A stretch of DNA of 33,694 bases from Marivivens sp. (GTDB lineage: Bacteria; Pseudomonadota; Alphaproteobacteria; Rhodobacterales; Rhodobacteraceae): contig JAEPMR010000029.1 in assembly GCA_017643845.1 (NCBI GenBank), positions 1 through 33,694 on the forward strand, in the 5' to 3' direction. Both the position numbers and the translations under genes were made by a program. Within the stretch, counting starts at the first letter, position 1. Each line of letters begins with the position of its first letter. The notes under the pieces are model-generated. The model was given only the letters and a program-made list of their open reading frames with translations, was not told the origin of the DNA and did not search any database. Below are positions 8,901-17,118 of this stretch, in pieces.

Positions 8901-10870
8901 TCCGCTGGCACCGCATTGCCCGGGCGCTTGGGCGCGCCTGCCGCCACCCGCAGCCGCCGGTCGCTCAGCGACACGAAACCGCCAAGCGCCATCAGGATCG
9001 CACCACCCCAAATCCAGTTCGCAAAGGGCTTGATATAGGTCCGCACGGCCCAGCCTCCCCCCGTTTGCGGATCCCCGATCACCAGATAAATGTCGCGCAA
9101 GAAACCGTTGCGAATGGCCGCTTCGGTGGTGGGCATGCCTGCCACCGGATAGACCCGCTTCTCAGGCCGCAGCACCGTCACCTCGCGCCCGCCCCGCCAC
9201 ACGACCATCTCCGCCTGTGTCGAAACATAGTTCGGCCCTTGCACCCGCTCCACGCCGCGCAGCTCGATCTCCCAACCGGCCACGTCAAAGCGCTCGCCCT
9301 CCTTGGCAACGCGGATGTCCTCCACCTGCCACGCCGTCAGTGCCGCAATGCCAAAGATCGTGACCCCCAGCCCTGCATGGGCAATGAACTTGCCCCAATC
9401 CGCACGGGGAAGCCGTGCCACGCGGCGTAGCCTGTCAGCCACCATGCCCCGCCCGCTGCGGCTCCACAGATCAAAGGCAGCGCCCAGCACCACCCAGACA
9501 CCCAGCATCACGCCCACCGGCCCCAGCGCGCTCTTGCCCGTCTGCATCGCCCATGTCAGCGCGCCCGCGGCCAGCGCCAGCAGCAGCACATAGCGCAGCT
9601 GCGAAACGGCACGGCCCAGATTGCCCCGTTTCCACGCCAGCATCGCTCCGGGCGGCAGGATCACCGCCAGCCCCACAAAGAACGGTGTAAACGCTGCGTC
9701 AAAAAACGGTGGCCCGACCGACAGCACCCGCCCCATGAGCATCTCCGCCACCAAGGGCCAGATCGTGCCGATGAACACCACAAAGGCACTCACCGCCAGC
9801 AGGATATTGTTCAGCACCAGCGCGCTCTCACGGCTCACCGTCGAAAAGACGCCTTTGGATTCCATCGCCCCCGCCCGCAGCGAATACAGCACCAGCGCCC
9901 CGCCCAGGAACACCACCAGAATCATCAGGATGAAAACCCCGCGCTCGGGGTCATTGGCAAAGGCATGCACACTCGTCAGCACACCGGAGCGGACGATGAA
10001 CGTCCCCAAAAGCGAAAACCCGAACGCCAGAATTGCCAAAAGGATCGTCCAGCTCTTCAGCGTTTCCCGCTTTTCCACCACGATGGCAGAATGCAACAGC
10101 GCCGCCGCCAAAAGCCATGGCATGAATGACGCGTTTTCCACCGGATCCCAGAACCAGAAACCGCCCCAGCCCAGCTCGTAATAGGCCCACCAAGACCCGA
10201 GCGCGATGCCAATGGTCAGAAACAGCCACGCCGCCAGCGTCCACGGCCGCACCCACCGCGCCCATGCCGCATCGACCCGCCCCTCGATGAGCGCAGCCAC
10301 GGCAAAGGAAAACGCCATGCTCAGCCCGACATAGCCGAGGTAGAGAAACGGCGGATGAAACGCCAGTCCGGGGTCTTGCAGCAGCGGGTTCAGGTCTTGC
10401 CCGTCCAGCGGCGGCACAGCCAGCCGCAAAAACGGGTTCGAGGTAAACAGAAGAAATGCCAGAAACGCCACACCGATCGCCGCCTGTACAGACAGCACCC
10501 GTGCCCGCAACCGATCCGGCAGGTTACCGCCAAACCATGCGGCAGACGCGCCAAACAGCGCCAGCGTCAAAATCCACAGGAGCATGGAGCCCTCGTGGTT
10601 CCCCCACACACCCGTCACCTTGTAGAGCATCGGCTTGGAGCTGTGCGAATTCTGGAACACCAGATTGAGCGAGAAGTCCGATACCACGAAAGCGTAGGTC
10701 AGCGCCGCAAACGACACCGACAAAAGGCCGAACTGCGCAACAGCGGCCGTATCGCCCACCGCCATCCAGCTCCGCCACCCTTTCTGGGCGCCGATCATGG
10801 GAATTATCATCTGAACAATGGCCACCACAAAGGCCAGAATCAGGGCGAAATGTCCAAGCTCTGTAATCAT
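8897..10870 (-). CDS. ccmF: CcmF, heme lyase subunit of System I cytochrome c maturation
   Basis: CcmF takes heme from holo-CcmE and attaches it covalently to apocytochrome c at the periplasmic face. The 657-residue polytopic protein carries the tryptophan-rich WWD domain at about residues 227-252 (WWAYYELGWGGFWFWDPVEN), conserved histidines such as GNHEGS at 90-95 and AFHPPFLYLG near 170-179, and the late periplasmic domain. AAAGGGG precedes the ATG. ccmH follows with an overlapping start. The usual partner ccmE is about 1.5 kb upstream, separated by the three-gene lysis cassette. Confidence 0.97.
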   Translation of the reverse strand: MITELGHFALILAFVVAIVQMIIPMIGAQKGWRSWMAVGDTAAVAQFGLLSVSFAALTYAFVVSDFSLNLVFQNSHSSKPMLYKVTGVWGNHEGSMLLWILTLALFGASAAWFGGNLPDRLRARVLSVQAAIGVAFLAFLLFTSNPFLRLAVPPLDGQDLNPLLQDPGLAFHPPFLYLGYVGLSMAFSFAVAALIEGRVDAAWARWVRPWTLAAWLFLTIGIALGSWWAYYELGWGGFWFWDPVENASFMPWLLAAALLHSAIVVEKRETLKSWTILLAILAFGFSLLGTFIVRSGVLTSVHAFANDPERGVFILMILVVFLGGALVLYSLRAGAMESKGVFSTVSRESALVLNNILLAVSAFVVFIGTIWPLVAEMLMGRVLSVGPPFFDAAFTPFFVGLAVILPPGAMLAWKRGNLGRAVSQLRYVLLLALAAGALTWAMQTGKSALGPVGVMLGVWVVLGAAFDLWSRSGRGMVADRLRRVARLPRADWGKFIAHAGLGVTIFGIAALTAWQVEDIRVAKEGERFDVAGWEIELRGVERVQGPNYVSTQAEMVVWRGGREVTVLRPEKRVYPVAGMPTTEAAIRNGFLRDIYLVIGDPQTGGGWAVRTYIKPFANWIWGGAILMALGGFVSLSDRRLRVAAGAPKRPGNAVPAE

Positions 10871-10937
10871 GCCCCTTTCTTAATGCATCCCGCGCCCGCG
10901 CCAAACCAAATCGGGGCGACGAAGCGTCTCAGGGCCA

Positions 10938-11153
10938 TCACATCTGCGTTGGCAGCGACACGCCGCCAGAGATCACAAACGCCAAAAGCGCCATCACCAC
11001 CGCGCCCATCACCAGCCGCACCAGCCATTTCAGGCTGTCCTCGATGGCCGCGAGCCGCTTTTCCACATTGCCGCGATGCACATCTCCGACTGCATGGCGG
11101 GTCTCCATCTGCGCCAGACGCCGCTCGATCCGTTGCGTCCAGTCCTCAGTCAC
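10938..11153 (-). CDS. Small coiled-coil plus single-TM protein of the lysis cassette
   Basis: This 71-residue protein has a charged N-terminal half with helical heptad character (QRIERRLAQMETRH...NVEKRLAAIEDSLK). One hydrophobic span follows near residues 47-65 (LVRLVMGAVVMALLAFVI), then a short tail. Its GTG start at 11153 overlaps the holin stop codon (GTGA), which supports the start and indicates translational coupling. Size, topology and position beside a holin and a muramidase resemble XhlA-like or accessory holin proteins of phage lysis modules; this is inference, and I do not recognise the exact family. Confidence 0.65.
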   Translation of the reverse strand: MTEDWTQRIERRLAQMETRHAVGDVHRGNVEKRLAAIEDSLKWLVRLVMGAVVMALLAFVISGGVSLPTQM

Positions 11154-11662
11154 GGCTGGCCCTCGCTCCGGCCCGCGCGCCAATCCTCCAAGGCCGCGTT
11201 TTGCGCAGGCTCTGCCCGCTGCACCCGCTCCAGCGCCCGCACCCGCATCGCTGTCTCCGCCGCCGCGCGTTGGAATTCCTGACCCTTCGCCTGATGCCGC
11301 GCGCCGAAGTAAAAACTGATCACCGCCCCCATCAGCCACCACAGCGGCTCCGGCACCAGCGCCAGCCCCTCCATCCGCGCCGCAAACCACACAGGATCCC
11401 CCAGCGCCGCTCCAAAAAGCCCGATCGTGCCAAAGGCCAGCACCGGGCGCGGCAGCCGGTTCAGCCCGTCAATCAGCCGATCAAAGCCGCTCCGCTCAGG
11501 CGCTCCGAATTCGGCGGCAAACTGCGCCAGCGCCGCTGCCTGCGCCTCTGCCGCCCGAATATCCTGTGCCTCGGCATTGGGGCGGAAAATCTCCACCGCC
11601 TCGCGCACCGCATTGCGCCCGTCGCCAAACAGCAGTGTCATCAGCCCGTTCATCACTCCCAT
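11150..11662 (-). CDS. GTA-type holin (three-TM holin family)
   Basis: The 170-residue protein fits the 'holin of 3TMs, for gene-transfer release' family (PF11351, from memory), whose characterised member acts in release of Rhodobacter capsulatus GTA. It opens with MNGLMTLLFGDGRNAVREAVEIFRPN-like sequence, then an Ala/Glu-rich helix, then hydrophobic segments around PVLAFGTIGLFGAAL and LWWLMGAVISFYFGARHQ. The ATG at 11662 has GGAGG eight bases upstream and overlaps the muramidase by ten bases; a second ATG at 11653 is possible. Its proposed role is to form inner-membrane holes that let the muramidase reach peptidoglycan. Confidence 0.85.
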   Translation of the reverse strand: MGVMNGLMTLLFGDGRNAVREAVEIFRPNAEAQDIRAAEAQAAALAQFAAEFGAPERSGFDRLIDGLNRLPRPVLAFGTIGLFGAALGDPVWFAARMEGLALVPEPLWWLMGAVISFYFGARHQAKGQEFQRAAAETAMRVRALERVQRAEPAQNAALEDWRAGRSEGQP

Positions 11663-12264
11663 GCCGCGATCCTCCGTGCATGTGCCGCGTCGCTCAGCCG
11701 GTATTTCTCGCTCATGAAGCTCTCGGCCCGCGTGATCCAACCGCCCTTGCCGCCATCCCGCCGTCGCACATATTTCCGGCTTGTGGGCCGCGCGTCGGCA
11801 AGGCTGTAATAGAAATTCCGCCGCGCGATCGCATAGGCATCACACAGGTGCTCCGGCGCCAGTTCCGCCGCCTTCCGTGCCGCCGCCGCTGTCCGCGGCC
11901 CGATCACACCATCTACATGAAGGTCATGTCCCATCTCATTGAGAAGGTTTTGCAAAATTCGGATCGCATTACTGCCTGAATTGACCTGCATATCGAAGAC
12001 ACTGGCCTGCAACATCTCCGGCAAGGCCTTGATCCGCGGGCGATCGTAGTATTCTTTGAGGAACAGCTCCACCGCCTCCGCACGGGATACTTTCCGCACA
12101 TCCGCCACCGTAATCCGCCCGTCGCCGGTCAGATCAATTCCCAGCCGCCGGAGCGCGGCAAGGCTCACCCCGTATTGCGTCGCGCCGCCCGGATCGTCGG
12201 GATCATCGACAAAGCCCCCCTCACGGGCGACGATTGCCTCCGCCATTTCTGTGATACTACTCAT
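11653..12264 (-). CDS. GTA/phage-type endolysin, glycoside hydrolase family 108 muramidase
   Basis: This 203-residue peptidoglycan hydrolase is expected to cut the glycan backbone during lysis. The N-terminal EGGFVDDPDDPGGATQYGVS holds the conserved catalytic Glu of the GH108 lysozyme-like family. The C-terminal half includes the GVIGPRT segment of its peptidoglycan-binding region. There is no signal peptide, so export must depend on the adjacent holin, as in phage lysis modules and the R. capsulatus GTA lysis pair. The ATG at 12264 follows CAGGAGA. That Shine-Dalgarno sequence lies in the arm of a hairpin (12272-12292) and could be masked. Confidence 0.9.
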   Translation of the reverse strand: MSSITEMAEAIVAREGGFVDDPDDPGGATQYGVSLAALRRLGIDLTGDGRITVADVRKVSRAEAVELFLKEYYDRPRIKALPEMLQASVFDMQVNSGSNAIRILQNLLNEMGHDLHVDGVIGPRTAAAARKAAELAPEHLCDAYAIARRNFYYSLADARPTSRKYVRRRDGGKGGWITRAESFMSEKYRLSDAAHARRIAAWE

Positions 12265-12271
12265 CTGGGTC

Positions 12272-12292
12272 TCCTGCCTCTTTCCGGCAGGA
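12272..12292 (-). promoter_or_regulatory. hairpin overlapping the endolysin ribosome-binding site
   Basis: On the transcribed strand, TCCTGCC and GGCAGGA pair perfectly over seven base pairs with a seven-base loop. The second arm contains the start of the AGGAG Shine-Dalgarno of the endolysin. The structure could lower translation of the lysis genes until it is opened. There is no T-tract, so it is not a ccmE terminator. Confidence 0.4.
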
Positions 12293-12340
12293 TCACCCAA
12301 GGCCCGTTAACGGCTCCTTCCCGAACCGTCCGCGCGCGGC

Positions 12341-12796
12341 TCAGCTTTCGCTGTCGCCCTCCCACACGCCCTGTTCCTTGAGCACATCCACCACCTCTTT
12401 CGGCATGTATGTCTCGTCGTGTTTCGCAAGGATTTCAACAGCTTCAAAGGTTCCATTGATGTAGCGGCCTTGCCCCACCATGCCTTGACCCTCTTCAAAC
12501 AGGTCCGGCAGGATGCCCGTATAGGTCACGCGAACCACCGCGCCACCATCGGTCACATTAAACGAAATCGTCTCGCCCTCACCCCGCACCAGTGAGCCGA
12601 CTTCGACCAGTCCGCCAATACGGAACAGTTCCGTTTCAGCCGGCGGCTCTGCCAGCACCTCGCTCGGTGAGCGGAAGAAGTTGATCCCGTCCCGCATCGC
12701 ATAGCCGATCAGGCCCGTAGAGATCGCCAGCGCCACGAACGCCAGCACGATCACCTGTATCCGCCGCCGCTTCTTGAGGTTCTTCAGACCCGCCAT
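12341..12796 (-). CDS. ccmE: CcmE, periplasmic heme chaperone
   Basis: CcmE binds heme covalently and passes it to CcmF for cytochrome c assembly. The 151-residue protein has a basic N-terminus and one membrane anchor (about residues 13-33). The periplasmic OB-fold domain ends in the heme-binding motif HDETY (His126, with Tyr130 as the axial residue). The ATG at 12796 has GGAGG upstream and lies 11 bases after the argC stop; a TTG further upstream is less likely. It is in the same direction as ccmF and ccmH but separated from them by the lysis genes. Confidence 0.95.
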   Translation of the reverse strand: MAGLKNLKKRRRIQVIVLAFVALAISTGLIGYAMRDGINFFRSPSEVLAEPPAETELFRIGGLVEVGSLVRGEGETISFNVTDGGAVVRVTYTGILPDLFEEGQGMVGQGRYINGTFEAVEILAKHDETYMPKEVVDVLKEQGVWEGDSES

Positions 12797-12806
12797 TTCG
12801 CCTCCG

Positions 12807-13835
12807 TTACGGGAACACCGGCGCAAGCGTCAGCCCCGCCGTTTCCTCCAGCCCCAGCATCAGGTTGGCGTTCTGCACCGCCTGCCCCGAGGAACCCTTG
12901 TTGAGATTGTCCAGCGTCGAGACGACCAGCGCCCGCCCGCTCACACGGTCGCCCACCACCCCGATATGGCAGTAGTTCGATCCGGTCACATGCCCCATTC
13001 CCGGTGCTGAGCCAAAGGGCAGCACCACGATAAACGGCTCATCGGCATATTGCGCCTCAAGCGCGGCATGAATCGTCTGCGCATCGCCCTTCACATAACA
13101 ACTCGCGAGGATACCACGGTTCACCGGCACCAGATGCGGGGTGAACACGATCTCCACCTTGCGCCCTGCCAAGGCACTGAATTCCTGATCGAATTCGCCC
13201 AAATGCCGATGCTTTCCACCCTGCGCATAGCCCTGCACATCGGTGGACCGCTCGGCAAAGAGCATGTTTTCCTTCAGGCTCCGCCCCGCCCCGCTGACGC
13301 CGTTCTTCAGGTCGCAAATGATATCATCAAGGTCGATCAATCCGCCTGCAATCAGCGGCCGCAGCGCATATTGCACGGTCGCCGCGTTGCAGCCCGTCCC
13401 CGCCACCAGACGTGCGCCGCGAATATCTTCGCGATAAAATTCGGTGAGGCCGTAGACAGCCTCTTTCTGCAACTCCACCGCCACATGCGGCGCGCCGTAC
13501 CACTTTTCGTATTCGGCCGGATCACGCAGCCGGAAATCGGCCCCCAGATCCACCACCTTCACATGCCGCGGCAGATCCCGCACCAGCGCCTGACTCAGCC
13601 CGTGCGGAAGCGCGGCAAAGGCCAGATCAATCTCGTCGAAATTAATCTCTTCGATGGTGCACAGGGTCGGTAGCTTCAGATGCCGCAACTGCGGATAGAC
13701 GCTCGCCATTTCCTGCCCCGCCTTACGGTCGGCAGATAGCGCCGCGATCCGCAGCATCGGATGGGTGGCAATGATCCGTACCAGTTCGGCGCCGGTATAG
13801 CCCGATGCCCCAAGGATAGCGACGTTATAGCTCAT
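12807..13835 (-). CDS. argC: ArgC, N-acetyl-gamma-glutamyl-phosphate reductase
   Basis: ArgC reduces N-acetylglutamyl phosphate to the semialdehyde with NADPH in arginine synthesis. The 342-residue length is the long (type 1) form. The N-terminal Rossmann motif is [15 protein letters not shown], and the catalytic cysteine is Cys149 in [10 protein letters not shown]. The ATG at 13835 keeps [15 protein letters not shown] as the N-terminus and has GGAGA ten bases upstream. It lies between murI and ccmE in a co-oriented run. Confidence 0.96.
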   Translation of the reverse strand: MSYNVAILGASGYTGAELVRIIATHPMLRIAALSADRKAGQEMASVYPQLRHLKLPTLCTIEEINFDEIDLAFAALPHGLSQALVRDLPRHVKVVDLGADFRLRDPAEYEKWYGAPHVAVELQKEAVYGLTEFYREDIRGARLVAGTGCNAATVQYALRPLIAGGLIDLDDIICDLKNGVSGAGRSLKENMLFAERSTDVQGYAQGGKHRHLGEFDQEFSALAGRKVEIVFTPHLVPVNRGILASCYVKGDAQTIHAALEAQYADEPFIVVLPFGSAPGMGHVTGSNYCHIGVVGDRVSGRALVVSTLDNLNKGSSGQAVQNANLMLGLEETAGLTLAPVFP

Positions 13836-13905
13836 GAAATCTCGGTCTCCGCTGTCGGAAGGATACTTAGGATGCGCAGGCAATGGCCGCAAGCGGCTCA
13901 ATGTC

Positions 13906-14721
13906 TCACCACGCGGCGGTGAATGTCACCTTGCGTCGCAAAAACTGCGTCGCGCGGTCTGACACGCGGCGCGGATCACCTGTCGTCAGATAGCCGCTCT
14001 CCGTGCCGGACCCCAGCATATTGGGCCGCCGCTCCAGATAGTCGGCAAGGCTCTCAGCCACCAGATTGGCTTGGCTGAAGACCTTCACCTCCGGCCCCAG
14101 AGCATCTTGGAAAATATCCTGCATGATCGGGTAATGGGTGCAGCCCAGCACCGCCGCGCCTGGGGTCGGCATTTTGCGTTTCAGCGCATCCACATGGCTC
14201 CGCACCAGCGCTTCGGCAAGGATCATATCCCCTTCCTCGATCGCATCAACGACGCCCCCACAGGCTTGCGCTTCCACATCCACGCCAATCGCGCGAAACG
14301 CCAGTTCCCGCTGGAACGCGCGGCTGGCGACGGTCGCAGGCGTGGCAAACAGCGCCACATGCTTGACTGCCACTTCACGCGGCGGGGAATTGTCCCCCCA
14401 CTGGCGCTCCGTCAGCGCCTCGATCAGCGGTACGAAAACGCCCAGCACCCGCTTGTCCTTCGGCAGCCAGCTTTCCTGCATCCGGCGCAGCGCGGCGGCG
14501 CTGGCGGTGTTACAGGCCAGAATCACCAGATCGCAGCCCGCCTCCCACAGCCGCTCCGTGGCCTTTGTCGTCAGTGCATAAACGTCATCCGCGTCGCGCA
14601 CCCCATAAGGCGCATGCGCATTGTCCCCGAAATAGACGAAAGGCACATCCGGCAGCCGCTTCTGGACCGCATCCAGAACTGTCAGCCCGCCCAATCCGCT
14701 GTCAAATACCCCGACCGCCAT
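13906..14721 (-). CDS. murI: MurI, glutamate racemase
   Basis: MurI makes D-glutamate for peptidoglycan precursors by a two-cysteine mechanism. The 270-residue protein begins [15 protein letters not shown], with the GDNAHAPYG loop near 32-40. The catalytic cysteines are Cys70 (LACNTASA) and Cys194 (LGCTHYPI). The ATG at 14721 has AGGAAA upstream and lies inside the last codons of the acyltransferase gene (20-base overlap), which implies coupled translation. Confidence 0.95.
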   Translation of the reverse strand: MAVGVFDSGLGGLTVLDAVQKRLPDVPFVYFGDNAHAPYGVRDADDVYALTTKATERLWEAGCDLVILACNTASAAALRRMQESWLPKDKRVLGVFVPLIEALTERQWGDNSPPREVAVKHVALFATPATVASRAFQRELAFRAIGVDVEAQACGGVVDAIEEGDMILAEALVRSHVDALKRKMPTPGAAVLGCTHYPIMQDIFQDALGPEVKVFSQANLVAESLADYLERRPNMLGSGTESGYLTTGDPRRVSDRATQFLRRKVTFTAAW

Positions 14722-15628
14722 CACGTTTCCTATACTTTGCGTCGAACTCGTGCCCCAGCCGCCGCGCATCAAGCGGGGTTGGACTCAAGTCATAGGTCGC
14801 TTTGCGCAGGAAATCCATCACCGCTTTCGCATCGCTTGCCATCGGTGCAAGTGTCTCTGGGCCGATCGGCGCACCAATCGCCACCCGAACCGGCCCGTTG
14901 GTGCGGGCCCGGAATTCGCGGATCAGCATCCCCATCCGCAATGTGACATGCAAATGACTGGCAAGCTGGAACAACCGGCTGTTCGCCCCCTCGAAAAAGA
15001 TCGGAACCACCGTCGCGCCCGACCGCGCGATCATCTTGGCGGTGAAATTCCGCCAGCTTGGGTCCATCGGCTGCGAAAAGGGCCGCGCCGCCGTCGAAAC
15101 CGTGCCACCGGGAAACACGCCAATCGCGCCACCCGCGCCCAGATAGCGCAGCGCTTCGCTCCGGCTTGCCAGATTGGCCCGTGCGGCCTCTTTGCTCTCG
15201 TCAAAGCTGATCGGCAGGATCACCCGCTGCAAATCCGGCGCACGGCAGAACACGTCATTGGCAAGAACCTTGAAATCACCGCCCCGCCGTTCTGACAGGA
15301 TACGGCCCATCATCAGCCCGTCGAGGATGCCATAGGGGTGGTTTGCCACGATCACCAGCGGCCCCTCGGCGGGGATCGCCGCCAGATCGCCGCGGGTCAC
15401 GTCGAGCCTCAGCCCGTAGCGTGCGCAAATCACCTCCCAGAAATCGCGCCCTGCCGCCACGTCCCTGTCATAGCCCTCTACCCGCCGGATCAGTCGCAAG
15501 CGCCCCGTTGCGTTCTCCATCGCGCGGATCATCGCCCGCCCCGCGCGGGTCTGGCCGGAATGGGCATAGCTGATGTCACGGGCGACCTGCCGCATCCGGC
15601 GTCGGTCGGGTCTTTCGACCTGTTGCAT
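14702..15628 (-). CDS. Lysophospholipid acyltransferase family protein (PlsC-like)
   Basis: This 308-residue protein resembles 1-acylglycerophosphate O-acyltransferase-type enzymes that work on membrane lipids. Family blocks are the acyltransferase His-Asp motif [10 protein letters not shown], the FPGGTVS block that binds the phosphate, and [14 protein letters not shown]. The HPYGILD spacing matches the 'hemolysin-like' acyltransferase branch rather than classic NHxxxxD PlsC. The start at 15628 is supported by GGAGAA seven bases upstream. It heads the minus-strand run and overlaps murI, linking membrane and cell-wall functions. The exact acceptor is unknown; an ornithine-lipid or phosphatidic-acid role is possible. 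Confidence 0.85.
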   Translation of the reverse strand: MQQVERPDRRRMRQVARDISYAHSGQTRAGRAMIRAMENATGRLRLIRRVEGYDRDVAAGRDFWEVICARYGLRLDVTRGDLAAIPAEGPLVIVANHPYGILDGLMMGRILSERRGGDFKVLANDVFCRAPDLQRVILPISFDESKEAARANLASRSEALRYLGAGGAIGVFPGGTVSTAARPFSQPMDPSWRNFTAKMIARSGATVVPIFFEGANSRLFQLASHLHVTLRMGMLIREFRARTNGPVRVAIGAPIGPETLAPMASDAKAVMDFLRKATYDLSPTPLDARRLGHEFDAKYRKRDGGRGI

Positions 15629-15711
15629 CTGGTATTCTCCGAATAGTTGTGCGCGCGATCGCCGCCTCTCGCGCTCGCGTAATCCGATATGACGATCTTA
15701 TCCAGCCTCTA

Positions 15712-15727
15712 TGTCACCGGGATGACA
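15712..15727. promoter_or_regulatory. inverted repeat in the acyltransferase/lysR divergent region
   Basis: TGTCA-CCGGGA-TGACA has perfect 5-bp arms separated by six bases. It lies 84 bases before the acyltransferase start and 133 before the lysR start, so a protein bound here could affect either gene. It is not a clean T-N11-A LysR box. Confidence 0.25.
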
Positions 15728-15784
15728 AAACACCACCAACCCCCAATGCATATGGAATGTGATCAAAACACCTGACAGAGCCCA

Positions 15785-15813
15785 TTGAAATCTGCATACT
15801 GCGCCCATATTGC
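15785..15813 (+). promoter_or_regulatory. candidate sigma-70 promoter for the LysR gene
   Basis: TTGAAA (15785-15790) and TATTGC (15808-15813) are separated by 17 bases. The expected transcript start leaves a leader of about 40 bases before the SD (AGGAG) and ATG at 15860. Confidence 0.45.
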
Positions 15814-15859
15814 GGGTAACTCACTGAATTCGGCGGCGCTTTGGCGCATAGGAGCGGAC

Positions 15860-16774
15860 ATGGATTGGGACAAGCTACGGATATTTCACGCAGTCGCGGA
15901 TGCAGGCAGCCTGACCCATGCCGGTGACACACTCCACCTCAGCCAATCCGCCGTTAGCCGCCAGATCCGCGCGCTTGAGGAAAGCCTGAACACCACGCTG
16001 TTCCACCGCCACGCCCGCGGCCTGATTCTCACCGAACAGGGCGAATTGCTTTTTGACGCGACCCGCTCGATGAACAAGCGCCTCGAAGCCGCCGCCGCCC
16101 GCATCCGCGACAGCGAGGAAGAGGTGTTCGGCGAGCTGAAAGTCACCACCACCACCGGCTTCGGCACGCTCTGGCTGGCTCCGCGCCTGCCAAAGCTCTA
16201 CGAGAAATATCCCGATCTGAAGATCGACCTGATGCTCGAAGAGCGCGTCCTTGACCTGCCGATGCGTGAAGCCGATGTCGCCATCCGCATGAAGGAACCC
16301 TCGCAAGCCGATCTGATCCGCAAGCGCCTGATGAGCGTTCGCATGCGCCTCTACGCGACCGAGTCGTATCTCAAGACCCACCCGCCACTGGAAACACTGG
16401 AGGATCTCTCCAACCACCGCCTGATCTGTCAGAGCCCCAACAGCTTTCAGGTCGCCGCCGGTGCCACGCTGGTTCAGCATCTGCTGACCTACGACATTCC
16501 CAGCCTGCTGACGGTCAACAACTATTTCGGCACCCTACAGGCCGTGCTCGCCAATCTCGGCGTCGGCGTCCTGCCCGATTACGTGACCGAGGATTTCGAC
16601 GGCCTCCAGCGCGTTCTGCCGGATGTCGAATCCGGCGAAGTCCCTGTTTTCCTCGCCTACCCAGAGGAATTGCGCCAATCAAAGCGCGTCGCCGCGTTCC
16701 GCGATTTCGTGCAGGAAGAGATCTTCACCCATCGACGCAAGATCCGCGATCAGGCGCTCGCCGATCAGGGTTAG
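15860..16774 (+). CDS. LysR-family transcriptional regulator
   Basis: This 304-residue DNA-binding regulator has an N-terminal winged helix-turn-helix (MDWDKLRIFHAVADAGSLTHAGDTLHLSQSAVSRQIRALEE) and a C-terminal substrate-binding effector domain from about residue 90 (LKVTTTTGFGTLWLAPRLP). The ATG at 15860 is chosen because AGGAG precedes it and it gives the canonical LysR N-terminus; a longer in-frame reading from 15785 would lack an SD. It is divergent from the acyltransferase gene, a common arrangement for LysR targets, but the effector and target genes cannot be read from sequence. A strong terminator lies about 155 bases downstream. Confidence 0.92.
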   Translation: MDWDKLRIFHAVADAGSLTHAGDTLHLSQSAVSRQIRALEESLNTTLFHRHARGLILTEQGELLFDATRSMNKRLEAAAARIRDSEEEVFGELKVTTTTGFGTLWLAPRLPKLYEKYPDLKIDLMLEERVLDLPMREADVAIRMKEPSQADLIRKRLMSVRMRLYATESYLKTHPPLETLEDLSNHRLICQSPNSFQVAAGATLVQHLLTYDIPSLLTVNNYFGTLQAVLANLGVGVLPDYVTEDFDGLQRVLPDVESGEVPVFLAYPEELRQSKRVAAFRDFVQEEIFTHRRKIRDQALADQG

Positions 16775-16843
16775 CCCTGTCCATTCGTTGCAGTCATGCA
16801 CCATGCGCATAGCGGGTTTGACGCCACGACACCCTAGTTTCTC

Positions 16844-16872
16844 TTGATCGGTCAGGGTCTGCACCCTATTTG
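16844..16872 (+). promoter_or_regulatory. candidate promoter of the small RNA
   Basis: TTGATC (16844-16849) and TATTTG (16867-16872) are separated by 17 bases. Transcription would begin near 16879, about 80 bases before the strong terminator at 16930-16961. Confidence 0.35.
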
Positions 16873-16878
16873 AGCACA

Positions 16879-16961
16879 TGAAGCCGATGACGCTGCAACG
16901 CTCATCATCTTCATACCTCCCTGTTGGACTTGCCGGGCCTTGTGCCCGGCAATTTTTTTTT
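16879..16961 (+). ncRNA. candidate trans-acting small RNA, CCTCCC-loop type
   Basis: Between lysR and purL lies a stretch with no convincing reading frame. It contains a hairpin (GATGACG...CGCTCATC, 16886-16906), a single-stranded linker with ACCTCCCTG (CCTCCC at 16916-16921), and then a strong terminator hairpin with nine T residues. This order, with an anti-Shine-Dalgarno-like C/U motif between two stem-loops, is the layout of CCUCCUCCC-type 'cuckoo' sRNAs of Rhodobacteraceae. It could equally be the 3' untranslated region of lysR, or an sRNA processed from it. In the rest of the 344-base gap (16775-16843 and 16962-17118) I see no gene. Confidence 0.4.
16930..16961 (+). terminator. strong Rho-independent terminator
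   Basis: TTGCCGGGC and GCCCGGCAA form a perfect 9-bp stem around CTTGT, followed by nine T residues. It ends the lysR and/or small-RNA transcript and isolates purL from upstream transcription. Confidence 0.92.
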
Positions 16962-17118
16962 CTCCGCACGGAATTTCCCGCCCGCGCCCGAAAAACAGGC
17001 AGCCGAAAAAACGCGGCAAACCACCGCTTTCACCGTTTCAGGCGCATTGCTCCCCTTTCCCCCTTGCCCTTGATCGCCTATGAGAGCGCCAATTGGCCCC
17101 GCTTTCGGAGAGGACACT

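Noticed and set aside
12303-12314. CtrA site before the lysis genes
   Set aside because: Only a single CCGTTAACGG with one TTAA half-site is present, without the TTAA-N7-TTAA spacing or TTAACCAT form; too weak to call.
16775-17118. tRNA or riboswitch between lysR and purL
   Set aside because: No cloverleaf, CCA end or known purine-riboswitch core could be found; only the sRNA-like hairpins and terminator stand out.
17080-17118. upstream ATG as the purL start
   Set aside because: It has no Shine-Dalgarno sequence and lengthens the protein beyond the conserved N-terminus; the ATG at 17119 has GGAGAGGA.
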